Shown here piece after piece: positions 38,208 to 47,587 of a stretch of 64,000 nucleotides of DNA. Every line of letters begins with the position of its first letter. Positions within the stretch are counted from its first letter, which is position 1. Made by a program: the position numbers and the translations under genes. The notes below the pieces were generated by a model. It saw only the letters and a list, made by a program, of their open reading frames with translations, ran no database searches and had not been told where the DNA came from. Source of the stretch: Ottelia alismoides (lineage: Eukaryota > Streptophyta > Magnoliopsida > Alismatales > Hydrocharitaceae); assembly GCA_037367405.1 (NCBI GenBank), contig JAZKJV010004142.1, positions 245,817-309,816 of the forward strand, written 5' to 3'.

Positions 38208-39914
38208 ATGTCGGCGTTCTACCCAGATAAATCGGATGATCCAAATACTTATGATGTGGTTATATGCGGGGCAGGGTTGGCTGGTCTGACCTTGGTACGT
38301 CAACTGCGACTGGAAAATCCACAATTAAAAGTAGCGATCTTCGATCGGGCGACGCGTCCATTTCCCGACGCCTGTTTGAAGGTTGGAGAATCGTCCGTGG
38401 AGGTTGGAACAAATTACTACGGTTCGCGACTCAAGTTGAACAGTTACTTCGCCAAAAAGCACGTACCAAAGCTAGGATTGCGATTCTTCTTTGGAGATAC
38501 TCGCGGTCCAGTTGAAGATCGTCCAGAAGTCGGTGCGATCAATTTTCCAGAAGTTCCGTCGTTCCAGATCGATCGAGGGATTCTAGAAAACGATTTGCGT
38601 GAAATGGCAATTGAAGAAGGTGCCTACCTGTTTGAAGGTTACACGACGAAGGATATTGTGCTGTCAACCGATGGCGGACCGCACCAAGTGATCGTCCAGG
38701 GACAAGACAAGGAAGAGCATGTCATCAACTGCCGTTGGGTAGTTGATGCCACGGGGCGTCGCCGAATCCTGCAAAACAAGTTAGGGCTCAAGACTCCGAA
38801 CGGTCACGACGCAAGCGCAGCTTGGTTCCGTTTGGAAGGGCGCATCGATGTCGACGATCTTGTACCTGCGTCGAATACGCACTGGCATGGACGTATGCCA
38901 ACACGAACTCGGTTCTACTCGACCAATCACTTGATGGGCCGAGGCTATTGGGTGTGGTTGATTCCGCTTGGGTCTGGCAACACTAGCCTTGGGATTGTGA
39001 CTGGGCAGGACATTCATCCGGTCAGCACCTACAACAGCTACGAGAAGGCGATGGATTGGCTGCGGGAGTATGAACCGGTCTTGGCCGAGCATATCGAAGG
39101 CATGAAACCACTGGATTTCTTGTGCTACAAGAACTACAGCTATGGTTCGCACCAAATTCTTTCGGATGATCGTTGGACGTGCGTTGGTGAAGCTGGCCTG
39201 TTTGTGGATCCGTTTTACAGCCCAGGTTCCGATTTCATTTGTATGGGCAATACCATGACCCAGGCAATGATCTTAGCCGATCTGGAAGGCACATTGACTC
39301 GGGAGTATGTCGAGGACCTGAACGCGCTGGTGCTGATGATCAACGAGGGCTTCGTCGATCTCTATCGCAACAGTTATGGCATTTGGGGAACAGCTCATGT
39401 GATGACCGCCAAGATTCTTTGGGACTGGTCCATCTACTGGGCGTTCTTTGCACAACTGTGCTTCCAAGACATTATCGCTCGTCAAGATACGGTGAAGGAA
39501 CTGTTCAATATTGGTAAGGCTTATCTGGATCTCAATGCCAAGGGACAGCAGTTGTTCCGCGATTGGGGCAAGAACATCGAAAGCCGCGCGCCATTCGAGT
39601 TTCTCAATCCGTTTGAGGTTCCATACGTACTGCAAACGCACGTAGAGCTGGCGACCAAGCGAAATCGTGAGGAGACGCTGCAGTATCTCTACGACAACTT
39701 ACCAATGTTCGAACACTGGTTGGATTCGCTGGCTGCGCAAGCGGCTGCCGAATTGCCGCCACATGTGTTGGAGCAGTTCCGTAGTGCCAAGTGGTATGGA
39801 CACGTTCCTTCCGAGAAAGCAGAAACGGAAATCGATGACGCGGGACGCATGATGCGCGAACGCATGGATCGCGAAATGATTCCTGTTTTTGGACAACCCG
39901 AAGTCGTTGGGTAA
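38208..39914 (+). CDS. Flavin-dependent halogenase-like oxidoreductase
   Basis: 568 residues from the ATG at 38208, fixed by GGAGG five to six bases upstream; the open frame reaches back into the synthase gene, but that part is a shadow. FAD binding is shown by VVICGAGLAGLTLVRQL near the N-terminus and by VVDATGRR and GEAGLFVDPFYSPG further in. The sequence YWVWLIPLGSG matches WxWxIP, the hallmark of flavin-dependent halogenases, and KVGES near residue 60 is also halogenase-like. Chlorination or bromination of the polyketide is possible; some relatives with these motifs are only hydroxylases or reductases. It lies 185 bases after the synthase and is probably part of the same cluster. Confidence 0.78.
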   Translation: MSAFYPDKSDDPNTYDVVICGAGLAGLTLVRQLRLENPQLKVAIFDRATRPFPDACLKVGESSVEVGTNYYGSRLKLNSYFAKKHVPKLGLRFFFGDTRGPVEDRPEVGAINFPEVPSFQIDRGILENDLREMAIEEGAYLFEGYTTKDIVLSTDGGPHQVIVQGQDKEEHVINCRWVVDATGRRRILQNKLGLKTPNGHDASAAWFRLEGRIDVDDLVPASNTHWHGRMPTRTRFYSTNHLMGRGYWVWLIPLGSGNTSLGIVTGQDIHPVSTYNSYEKAMDWLREYEPVLAEHIEGMKPLDFLCYKNYSYGSHQILSDDRWTCVGEAGLFVDPFYSPGSDFICMGNTMTQAMILADLEGTLTREYVEDLNALVLMINEGFVDLYRNSYGIWGTAHVMTAKILWDWSIYWAFFAQLCFQDIIARQDTVKELFNIGKAYLDLNAKGQQLFRDWGKNIESRAPFEFLNPFEVPYVLQTHVELATKRNREETLQYLYDNLPMFEHWLDSLAAQAAAELPPHVLEQFRSAKWYGHVPSEKAETEIDDAGRMMRERMDREMIPVFGQPEVVG

Positions 39915-39953
39915 CGTCTGCCTTCGCTAGACGTTTTGCAGCCTTCTACATCG

Positions 39954-39986
39954 CCAGACCTCACCCTTAATCGGGTGAGGGTCTGG
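39954..39986 (+). terminator. Strong hairpin between halogenase-like and antiporter genes
   Basis: CCAGACCTCACCC (39954-39966) pairs with GGGTGAGGGTCTGG (39973-39986) around TTAATC with one bulged G. AGACGTTTTGC occurs as a direct repeat on both sides (39929-39939 and 40000-40010), so the hairpin may also be a small mobile unit. No T run follows. It could reduce read-through into the antiporter gene. Confidence 0.55.
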
Positions 39987-40074
39987 CTGTGCAAAGGACA
40001 GACGTTTTGCGGGCGAAAAACTCCTTTGCATGAACTGATTCAATTGACTGCCACCTTAGGGCCGGATTGTAAGA

Positions 40075-41562
40075 ATGAGTATTAATCTGATAGAAAGACG
40101 AACCAAACAGACCGGCCAAATAACTTGGCTTTCTATAATGGTTTACTTGCTGACATTGACAGCAGCAGTATTTGGTGTGCTATTCGTTCGAGAGATAGGT
40201 GAGAAAGCCAGTACGGCAACGGCCTCGATAAGCGCACTGGAAGTCGCGAAATCCGCTTCCATAAAGAAGGTCGAAGTGACGCTGCATGTCCTGTCGACGC
40301 TGGCGGCCGTGATGGTGACCGGCTACCTTTTTGGAAAAGTCTTCCGATACCTCGGGCAACCGCCCGTGATTGGAGAGGTGATGGCTGGTATCTGCTTAGG
40401 GCCATCGCTGCTTGGACTAGTCAGCCTGGATTGTATGCATTTGCTGATACCTGACAAAATTGCCGACCCGACGTCGCAGGTAACAGTAGCCCTGCAAATG
40501 ATTGCCCAGTTGGGTGTTTTGCTATACATGTTTACCGTAGGCTTGGAATTAAACGCCGACTCGCTGAAAAGTCGCGTGCATAGTTCGGTCGCAATATCGC
40601 ATTTCAGTATTGTCTTTCCTTTCCTTTTGGGAGCCATTCTCGCTTTGTGGCTGGCACCACGATTCAAGCCTGAGGGGGTCAGCTTTACCAACTTTTCGCT
40701 GTTCGTTGGCGTTGCCATGTCGATAACTGCATTTCCGGTACTAGCGAGAATTCTGACGGACCGAGGGCTCAATCAAACTCGACTAGGTGCTATTGCTTTA
40801 GCCGCTGCCGCTGCCGACGATTTGACCGCCTGGTGTTTGCTGGCACTGGTAATTGGAATAGTCCAGTCAAGCATCGAAAGTGCGCTATATGTAGCCCTTG
40901 GGTCACTTGCCTTCGTGTTGTTGATGTATTTCATCGGTCGACCATTGGTTCGCCGTTGGTGCATGCAGTACGAGAATCCCAACCAACCCATCCCGCCTAC
41001 CGCCATTCTTTTGGGGCTTGTTGGCGTCTTGGTAGCTGGACTGTGTACGGAGTTGATTGGCATTCACGCCATCTTTGGCGGCTTTCTTTTAGGTGCCATG
41101 GTTCCACATGACAGTCGCGTTGCCCGCGAGTTTGAAACGAAGTTGAGCGACCTAGTAACGACGTTGATGTTGCCAGCATTTTTTGCGTTAACTGGAATGC
41201 GAACACAGATTGGACTGGTCAGTGGTTGGGAGAGTTGGCTGTTTTGCGGCATCATTATCGCGGTTGCCACGCTGGGCAAATTTGGCGGTACCTTCGTCGC
41301 GGCTCGGGCGACCGGCAGCGATTGGCGCGAGGCATCAGCTCTGGGGGTGCTCATGAATACCCGCGGATTGATGGAGTTGATTGTGCTAAACATCGGTCTG
41401 GATCTCGGTGTCATCTCGCCAACTCTGTTCAGCATGATGGTTCTTATGGCCCTAGCGACGACCATTGCCACGTCACCGCTGTTGGGATGGTTGGTAAGGC
41501 AACCCGCTCTAGCAGATCGAAAGGTCGTCCATCTGGAACGGCAACCGGTAAATGCACGATGA
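40075..41562 (+). CDS. CPA2-type cation:proton antiporter (KefB-like)
   Basis: 495 residues with an N-terminal helix and about 12 further transmembrane segments. The family core is visible in YLGQPPVIGEVMAGICLGPS and in ALAAAAADDLTAWCLLALVI, where the Asp pair DD is the ion-exchange site of CPA2 antiporters; FGGFLLGAMVP-like and NTRGLMELIVLNIG motifs follow. No RCK domain is attached. It should exchange Na+ or K+ for protons across the inner membrane. Its stop overlaps the start of the CrtI-like gene by four bases (ATGA at 41559-41562), so it is translated as part of the polyketide cluster. Whether it supports production or self-protection is unclear. Confidence 0.92.
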   Translation: MSINLIERRTKQTGQITWLSIMVYLLTLTAAVFGVLFVREIGEKASTATASISALEVAKSASIKKVEVTLHVLSTLAAVMVTGYLFGKVFRYLGQPPVIGEVMAGICLGPSLLGLVSLDCMHLLIPDKIADPTSQVTVALQMIAQLGVLLYMFTVGLELNADSLKSRVHSSVAISHFSIVFPFLLGAILALWLAPRFKPEGVSFTNFSLFVGVAMSITAFPVLARILTDRGLNQTRLGAIALAAAAADDLTAWCLLALVIGIVQSSIESALYVALGSLAFVLLMYFIGRPLVRRWCMQYENPNQPIPPTAILLGLVGVLVAGLCTELIGIHAIFGGFLLGAMVPHDSRVAREFETKLSDLVTTLMLPAFFALTGMRTQIGLVSGWESWLFCGIIIAVATLGKFGGTFVAARATGSDWREASALGVLMNTRGLMELIVLNIGLDLGVISPTLFSMMVLMALATTIATSPLLGWLVRQPALADRKVVHLERQPVNAR

Positions 41563-43202
41563 GTTTCATCCCGAGTGTAACCATGAGCCAAGCCACTGCC
41601 AACATGAATGTCGATGTCCGCGCCAAGGATTCGAAACGCACTACGTCCAGAAATGTGGACGTAGTCGATCACTACGATACCATCGTCATCGGATCGGGTT
41701 GGGGCGGACTGACAACGGCTAGTTTGCTGGCGCAAGTTGGCAAGGAACGCGTCTTGGTGCTCGAACGCCACTTTAAACTGGGTGGGTTCACACACAGCTT
41801 TCGACGCAAGCGTTACCAATGGGACGTTGGTGTGCATTACGTTGGCAGCATGCAGAAGGGCACGCTGACGCGACGGATGATGGATCTGGTTACCGACAAA
41901 CGGCTTGACTGGCACCGTATGGGCACTCCGATCGAGCGTTTTGTCTTCCCCGAAGGCAGATTCGAAGTCCCCGACAATTCACAAGCGTATCAACGCAAGC
42001 TGATCGAGCGTTTTCCGGACGAGGCCAAGCAGATCCGAAGGTACTTCAAAGAACTGCAAAGTGCCGCAAATTGGATTCGTCGCTGGACCGTCACCAAGAT
42101 TTACGGCGATCCTGTTACAGCCTTATTGAAGCAGTATGGCAAGCGATTGGCAGGTTCAACCACTGCCGAGCGACTATCTCACTTTAAGGACCCGCTTTTG
42201 CGGGCTTTTTTGGGATCGCAATGGCCTGATTACGGGGCGCCGCCAAGTGAAAGTGCTTTCGCAATGCACGCCGTGGTCGCAGCCGATTATTTGGACGGCG
42301 CCTATTACCCGGTCGGCGGCGCACAGGAAATGTCGAACTGCGCAGCAGTGCCCATCGAAGCTCAAGGTGGTGCCTGCCTAGTCAATCACACTGTCAAAGA
42401 AATTATCGTCGAGAACAATCGTGCTGTTGGAGTCATCGCCGAACACAAAGGTAAAGAGGTTCGATTTCGAGCACCCAAAATCGTCTCCAACGCGGGTGTG
42501 TGGACCACTTTCAATCAGTTTGTATCAGACCAGTATTGTCAACCCGAGCGTGAGAAACTGCAGAAGGTCAAAGTTGGCCCCTCGGCACTTATCTTGTTCG
42601 TTGGTTTGAAAGATGACCCGCGCAAACATGGATTCGATGATGCAAACAATTGGGTCTATGACGATATGAATCACCGGGTTTGTACCTGCCCGCAACGCAT
42701 CAATGGCCAAGGCGGCATTCACAGTGTTTTTGTCTCTTTCGGATCGATACGCAACCCGGGGCAGGAACCCCATACGGCACAAGTCGCCCTGCTGTGCGAT
42801 CAAGCGGTCTGGGAAAAATACGACCGTACCAGGTGGATGCGACGCGGCGACGAGTACGAATCGATCAAGGCATCGATCGCTGAAGACATGTTGCAAATGA
42901 CGGAGAAGTATCTGCCGGGCTTCAGGGCCATAGTGGACTTCTACGAACTATCGACACCAATGACTGTGACTACCTTCACCGGCTATCAAGGCGGCATGAT
43001 CTACGGCCAACCGTGTGATCCCGATCGATTCTTTCGTGACGATTGGAAGGTTGGTACTTCTTTGAATAAACTTTTCATGACAGGCAGCGACGTGGGCACT
43101 CCAGGCGTTAATGGCGCCATGATCGCAGGCATGCTGACTGCCGCGCGACTGCTAGGTCCGATGGGCATGCCCCGTATTATGAAGCGGGCTTATTTTCCTT
43201 AG
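41559..43202 (+). CDS. CrtI/CrtISO-like FAD-dependent oxidoreductase
   Basis: 547 residues from the ATG at 41559, which overlaps the antiporter stop. FAD binding: TIVIGSGWGGLTTASLLAQV near residue 40, with LERHFKLGGFTHSF. A central substrate region (KRYQWDVGVHYVGSM, then NAGVWTTF) and the C-terminal TGSDVGTPGVNGAMIAGMLT fit phytoene desaturases, carotenoid isomerases and retinol saturases. It probably desaturates, saturates or isomerises a long conjugated chain. Beside a polyene-type synthase and a desaturase, a polyene substrate is more likely than a carotenoid, because no carotenoid pathway gene (phytoene synthase, cyclase) is in the window. This is inference. Confidence 0.85.
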   Translation: MSFIPSVTMSQATANMNVDVRAKDSKRTTSRNVDVVDHYDTIVIGSGWGGLTTASLLAQVGKERVLVLERHFKLGGFTHSFRRKRYQWDVGVHYVGSMQKGTLTRRMMDLVTDKRLDWHRMGTPIERFVFPEGRFEVPDNSQAYQRKLIERFPDEAKQIRRYFKELQSAANWIRRWTVTKIYGDPVTALLKQYGKRLAGSTTAERLSHFKDPLLRAFLGSQWPDYGAPPSESAFAMHAVVAADYLDGAYYPVGGAQEMSNCAAVPIEAQGGACLVNHTVKEIIVENNRAVGVIAEHKGKEVRFRAPKIVSNAGVWTTFNQFVSDQYCQPEREKLQKVKVGPSALILFVGLKDDPRKHGFDDANNWVYDDMNHRVCTCPQRINGQGGIHSVFVSFGSIRNPGQEPHTAQVALLCDQAVWEKYDRTRWMRRGDEYESIKASIAEDMLQMTEKYLPGFRAIVDFYELSTPMTVTTFTGYQGGMIYGQPCDPDRFFRDDWKVGTSLNKLFMTGSDVGTPGVNGAMIAGMLTAARLLGPMGMPRIMKRAYFP

Positions 43203-43263
43203 CGATGAACCATTCCCCATTATGCTGCCGTGCGCTCAGAGTGTTTAGCGTAAGAAAAGAACT

Positions 43264-44115
43264 ATGAAGAGCTCCGTTTGGAAACGCCACGCAGGAATGT
43301 TCGCTGCCGCCACCGCTGCATTGGGAGTGTCAGTAGTGGTCATTCATGTGGCCACGTGGGCAATGGTACTGACGGGAACCATTAACTGGTACGTTGGATT
43401 CGGACTCCAAACGATTGCGTCTTACTCGGCGTTCACGGTGATGCACGAAGCCGCTCATGGCAACATCCATGGTCGACATACAAGATGGGCTTGGCTTGAC
43501 AATCTGCTGGGTTGGACCTCAAGCGCCCTGCTGGTGGCACCTTTCCCAGCCTTTCAGTTGTTGCATCTGCGCCACCACGCGCGTACGAATCACGCGGATG
43601 ACCCAGACGTATATGTGGCCGGCCAAACCTGGTGGTCGGTTGCACTGAGATGTGCGACGATCATTCCACATTACTACATTACTTTTCTGTTCGGCGGAAG
43701 CGAATTGGGACCGCGCCGGCAAGCCATCTTACCCATCGCCATCGGTTTCGTCGCAATCGTTGGGTTGGTTGTGTTGGTCGCCACTCTGACAGGGACCCTT
43801 GCCATAGTCATGGCGCTGTGGATTGGTCCAGCCATTGTGGCGAATACTCTGCTTGCCTTCTTATTTGATTGGCTTCCGCATCAACCTCACCAGGAAAGCG
43901 ATCGAATGCACAACACGCGAGTCGTGCTTGCGCCTGGATTGTGGCTATTGACTCTTTGGCAAAATTATCACTTGGTTCATCATCTCTTTCCACGCGTGCC
44001 ATTCTATCGGTACGCCGCCTTTTTTCGTGACATTCGTGACGACCTCGAAACCTCCGGGGCGCGAATTGATGATTGGGAGGCTCCGATACGCAACTGGGCC
44101 AACCGCGCTCCATGA
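43264..44115 (+). CDS. Membrane fatty acid desaturase / hydroxylase family protein
   Basis: 283 residues with four to six transmembrane segments. Three histidine boxes that bind the di-iron centre are intact: HEAAHG (61-66), HLRHHARTNH (101-110) and HLVHH (236-240). The order matches fatty acid desaturases and the related CrtR-type hydroxylases. It would use O2 and reductant to introduce a double bond or a hydroxyl group in a membrane-bound chain. It lies 61 bases after the CrtI-like gene and ends the cluster, with a strong hairpin behind. Substrate is unknown; a polyene lipid from the nearby synthase is a natural guess. Confidence 0.88.
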   Translation: MKSSVWKRHAGMFAAATAALGVSVVVIHVATWAMVLTGTINWYVGFGLQTIASYSAFTVMHEAAHGNIHGRHTRWAWLDNLLGWTSSALLVAPFPAFQLLHLRHHARTNHADDPDVYVAGQTWWSVALRCATIIPHYYITFLFGGSELGPRRQAILPIAIGFVAIVGLVVLVATLTGTLAIVMALWIGPAIVANTLLAFLFDWLPHQPHQESDRMHNTRVVLAPGLWLLTLWQNYHLVHHLFPRVPFYRYAAFFRDIRDDLETSGARIDDWEAPIRNWANRAP

Positions 44116-44169
44116 CGATTGCATCCCACACAACCCTCAAGGGATTTCGCGGGTATACGTTTCTTCGGA

Positions 44170-44202
44170 GGCTGGACATCAACTTATGCTGGATGTCCAG
44201 CC
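44170..44202. terminator. Strong hairpin at the end of the polyketide cluster
   Basis: GGCTGGACATC (44170-44180) and GATGTCCAGCC (44192-44202) form a perfect 11-bp stem with an 11-base loop, 54 bases after the desaturase stop. It is followed by GAAAAAG and preceded by TTTCTTCG, so it could work in either direction. It marks the probable end of the transcript. Confidence 0.65.
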
Positions 44203-44349
44203 GAAAAAGACTACCGATCGATTTTTGCCAATTCCCAGCTTCATCTAGTGGGGCAGTACTGATAATGCCGCCTTGTCTCGGGGTAACGATAAACGGCGAC
44301 CGCGTTGCACGCAAATTTAGATTCCAAATTCAGACAAACAGAATGCACT

Positions 44350-44907
44350 GTGAATGATTCCATAACCCAATACCTGGATGCCGTTCGTCGAGGCGACCCT
44401 GGAGCAAGCCATGCACTACTGGAGAGAGTCTACGATTCGCTCCGGCAAATGGCGGCGGGCCGACTTGGTCGCGAATACGATAAGGAAGCCTTTCAGCCCA
44501 CCGAACTGGTACACGAAGCCTGGTTGCGGCTTGGTGCCAACGACGCAACAAGTTGGGAGAACCGATTTCATTTTTTCTCCGCAGCAGCCGAAGCCATGCG
44601 AAGGACTCTGATCGATAACGCTCGGCGAAGACAGTCCAGTAAGCGTGGCGGGCCGGAAACAAAGCGGCGCATCTTGAGTGACAAGGAACTTGTGACGTTG
44701 CCTTTGGCTGATGAATTGCTGGACCTGGATGAAGCTCTTACTGACTTGGGGAGAGTCTATGCGGTCCATGCGCAGGTTGTGAAACTGAAGTTCTTCGCTG
44801 GGTTGACCACTGCGGAGATCGCAGAAGTTACAAATGTTTCCATCGCTACGATCGAACGCTACTGGGCATTCGCAAAGACCTGGCTTCACCAACGCATGCA
44901 GCGTTGA
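44350..44907 (+). CDS. ECF-type sigma factor of the planctomycete/acidobacterial group
   Basis: 185 residues from the GTG at 44350; an alternative TTG at 44305 would add 15 residues. Region 2 reads AFQPTELVHEAWLRL with FHFFSAAAEAMRRTLIDNAR, a pattern of the Sig-70_X6 group. Region 4 contains VVKLKFFAGLTTAEIAEVTN and ATIERYWAFAKTWLHQ. The kinase gene follows closely (its frame is open from 44904), so this is a second sigma/kinase pair, of another ECF subgroup than the factors at 23626 and 52731. Targets are not visible. Confidence 0.88.
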   Translation: MNDSITQYLDAVRRGDPGASHALLERVYDSLRQMAAGRLGREYDKEAFQPTELVHEAWLRLGANDATSWENRFHFFSAAAEAMRRTLIDNARRRQSSKRGGPETKRRILSDKELVTLPLADELLDLDEALTDLGRVYAVHAQVVKLKFFAGLTTAEIAEVTNVSIATIERYWAFAKTWLHQRMQR

Positions 44908-44954
44908 CTCGTGACGCACCACAACTTAGGCGATCCATACCCACATTGAGATTC

Positions 44955-47192
44955 ATGATGTCCGACGACGAAATTTTCTGTGCAGCACTCGACTTGGACT
45001 CGGAGGACAAACAACGCGAGTTGGTTGAATCTTTGAGTGCACGTGATTCTGAGCAGTTAAAACGTGTATGGGGGCTACTGGAAACTCATCGCCAAATGCA
45101 AGACCCTGACGATGATAGCCAGTCGATTCTAGATCGGCCCGAAGCTGTGTTTCGGGCCTTCTCTGGCGTAGATGAACTCAAGCCTGGCAAGCAGGTTGGA
45201 AAGTATGTACTTGGCGAGTTGATTGGTCAGGGTGCAACCAGCCTGGTCTTTCGCGCACGGCAGTTTGTACCTTTCGAACGCGAAGTAGCATTGAAGCTGC
45301 TCAAGCCCGGCATGGACTCGCATCGAATTCTGGCGCGTTTTGGTCTCGAACACCAAGTGATTCAGCGGCTTGAACATCCTGGAGTAACAACCGTCTACGA
45401 TGCGGGCATTCAAGACAACGGTCGCCCCTTTTTCGCGATGGAGTTGGTGCCTAACCCGCTAACCATCATTCAATACGCCGAAAATTTTGACCTGGAATTG
45501 TCTCGCCGCATCCAGTTGATGATCGCAACCTGCGAGATTGTTCAGCACGCGCATCAGCGGGGTGTAATCCACCGTGACCTCAAGCCCTCCAACATCTTGA
45601 TCGAAGGCATACCACAGCCACATCCGAAGCCACGTATCATCGATTTTGGAATTGCCAAAGTCATGCAGCCCAGCCAAGATCACGCCAACTTCACGACCAT
45701 TGGCGATCGTTTTGGTACTCCCGCCTACATGAGTCCCGAGCAGGCGCTGATGCCTGTCAACAGCGTGGATATACGCAGCGATGTCTACTCTTTGGGTGTC
45801 ATTCTTTATGAACTGCTCACCGGCAAAACTCCTCGAAAGGCTTCAAGCACATCCGCATTCGAACCGCCTTGGACTAACAACGCGTATTGGGAGTACGACG
45901 TTAAGCTTCCGTCGCGAGTGGGCATATTGCAGGACAGGTTGCAGAAGCATAGGGTTCAACAGAAGAAGAGGGATCAGCACTCGGTAAGGCCAGCTATTGG
46001 ATCGTTGCAAGAATTGGATTGGATCACTATCAAGGCCGTTGCAAAAGACCGACAGGATCGCTACCAGACGGTCGCTGACCTGCAGCGCGACTTGCAACGA
46101 TTCTTGAATGGGGAGCCTGTGGAAGCCGCAGGCCTAAGCTTGGCATACCGTGTTAAAAAGTGGATCAACCGAAATCGAACGATCTCGTTGGCGGCAGGCA
46201 TAACGCTCCTGACCATCGTCACTACATCCATTATCACAACATCTTACGCCTTTAGCGCGCGGGAGGCTAAGCGGCAAGTTCAGCTTCAATTGCAAGAAAC
46301 ACTCGATACCCAAAGAGAACTGCTGCTTGAACGAGATCGTGCTGAAGAAGCCATGCGGCAGTCTCAATTGCTGTTGCGAGTTTTCCAGGTACAGTCAGTA
46401 ACGCACCGCTCCCTGGCGCGCTATATGAAACAGGTCTTTGACGTCCAACGAGCGCGCCTGGAGGGACAAGCTACAAACGTACCGGCATTTCAAATCGACG
46501 TCGAAGTACTTACGAAACCTCACGACCGATTGATCGTACCGGGAGATTGGACGTGGGCCACGAGTGGATTCCCCGCAGAGATCATTAATTCCTCATTCCA
46601 AATCAGTAGTAGCGAGGCCGCGCGAGCCTTGCCTACAGCGCTGAAACCAGTGCCTCCGGACCAGAATTACCAGCCGCTAGCTTCCCAGCAGGCTACACAA
46701 GAACCACCGGAACAGCCCCTCCAGCATCCAGCGGATCATCCCGAAACTCAACCGGCCATCAAATCTCGCACTGCTGAACAATGGCAATCATTTCAAAATA
46801 TTCTGTTGGAAGAACTCAAGATCGTCTTGCCAAGCAATGATCCCTTCATCGCCGAAGTACTTGATAACTGCGGCCTTCTGGCACTGGAACGAAACTCACC
46901 TGCAGAGGCCGAGGTATTTCTAACGGAGTCGATTCGCATTTGGAAGCAAAGCCATGCGCATCCCGAAAATCTGGCCCAATCTCAACTTTTCCTTGCGGAG
47001 GCCCAATCTAAATTGGGACGATCTGACGACGCAGATTCCATGTTAAACGAGGCTAGTCAGTCGCTCGACAGCATCTCAGCCGAGCACGCTCAACTTTCGG
47101 CCCTTCGTCAATTCCATCATCAACTGCACTTGGACTTGAGGACCGTTGGATCGTCGAAGAGGACGCACTTAGACGACCAACCCAAACCCTAA
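44955..47192 (+). CDS. Membrane Ser/Thr protein kinase
   Basis: 745 residues from the ATG at 44955; the frame is open back to 44904, overlapping the sigma stop. The kinase domain (about 80-370) shows LIGQGATSLVFRAR, the Lys in VALKLLKPGMD, HRDLKPSN with H206 and D208, DFG at 230-232, and the TPAYMSPEQAL activation-loop end. A transmembrane helix (about 410-433, ISLAAGITLLTIVTTSIITT) precedes a coiled-coil segment, a Pro/Gln-rich stretch and a TPR-like C-terminal part (LALERNSPAEAEVFLTESI). The layout fits a membrane sensor kinase that acts on its sigma factor. Its extracytoplasmic signal is unknown. Confidence 0.92.
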   Translation: MMSDDEIFCAALDLDSEDKQRELVESLSARDSEQLKRVWGLLETHRQMQDPDDDSQSILDRPEAVFRAFSGVDELKPGKQVGKYVLGELIGQGATSLVFRARQFVPFEREVALKLLKPGMDSHRILARFGLEHQVIQRLEHPGVTTVYDAGIQDNGRPFFAMELVPNPLTIIQYAENFDLELSRRIQLMIATCEIVQHAHQRGVIHRDLKPSNILIEGIPQPHPKPRIIDFGIAKVMQPSQDHANFTTIGDRFGTPAYMSPEQALMPVNSVDIRSDVYSLGVILYELLTGKTPRKASSTSAFEPPWTNNAYWEYDVKLPSRVGILQDRLQKHRVQQKKRDQHSVRPAIGSLQELDWITIKAVAKDRQDRYQTVADLQRDLQRFLNGEPVEAAGLSLAYRVKKWINRNRTISLAAGITLLTIVTTSIITTSYAFSAREAKRQVQLQLQETLDTQRELLLERDRAEEAMRQSQLLLRVFQVQSVTHRSLARYMKQVFDVQRARLEGQATNVPAFQIDVEVLTKPHDRLIVPGDWTWATSGFPAEIINSSFQISSSEAARALPTALKPVPPDQNYQPLASQQATQEPPEQPLQHPADHPETQPAIKSRTAEQWQSFQNILLEELKIVLPSNDPFIAEVLDNCGLLALERNSPAEAEVFLTESIRIWKQSHAHPENLAQSQLFLAEAQSKLGRSDDADSMLNEASQSLDSISAEHAQLSALRQFHHQLHLDLRTVGSSKRTHLDDQPKP

Positions 47193-47216
47193 CTGAGGCT
47201 ATATTGCGTTTCTGCA

Positions 47217-47412
47217 CTAGTGGTTCGTGAAGGGTAATCAACTTGAACCGCAGGCGCTAGCCGCAGTCCGCCGAAGGAGTAAGCCATGGTTGCACCCCAG
47301 TTCTTTTTTGAGCGGCGAATTACGAGCTACACTCCTGCCCGTCAAAAACTTGATCTGCAGTCGGGCAAGAGTGCCCAACCTACCCTGAAACTAAATTGTG
47401 ACGAACCACTAG
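47217..47412. mobile_element. Small TIR element without transposase (MITE-like)
   Basis: CTAGTGGTTCGT (47217-47228) and ACGAACCACTAG (47401-47412) are perfect 12-base terminal inverted repeats around 172 bases with no gene. If the outer TA at both ends is the target duplication, the ends GTGGTTCGT/ACGAACCAC would be typical of TA-inserting (IS630/mariner-like) elements. The same 12-mer occurs in the hairpin element at 13955-13966. The rest of the 47193-47587 gap shows no gene. Confidence 0.6.
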
Positions 47413-47587
47413 GGCGCTACGTATAGACTTTATGCCTACACAGAGTCAAAGGTGCGTTCCGATGGCTCGAAAAGAATTCTCGGAATTCTCGAACAATCGT
47501 GCGGGAATCCAATATCATATCACGCATTTAGCCCATGAGACTATGATTGCGCCATGGTTATCTATTTCTAGAGGCTGGTTTGAATAA

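Noticed and set aside
41226..41558. N-terminal extension of the CrtI-like gene
   Set aside because: It overlaps the antiporter gene; the ATGA overlap at 41559-41562 is a natural start.
41559..43202. Carotenoid biosynthesis cluster
   Set aside because: No phytoene synthase, cyclase or prenyl transferase is present; the CrtI-like gene sits with a polyketide synthase.
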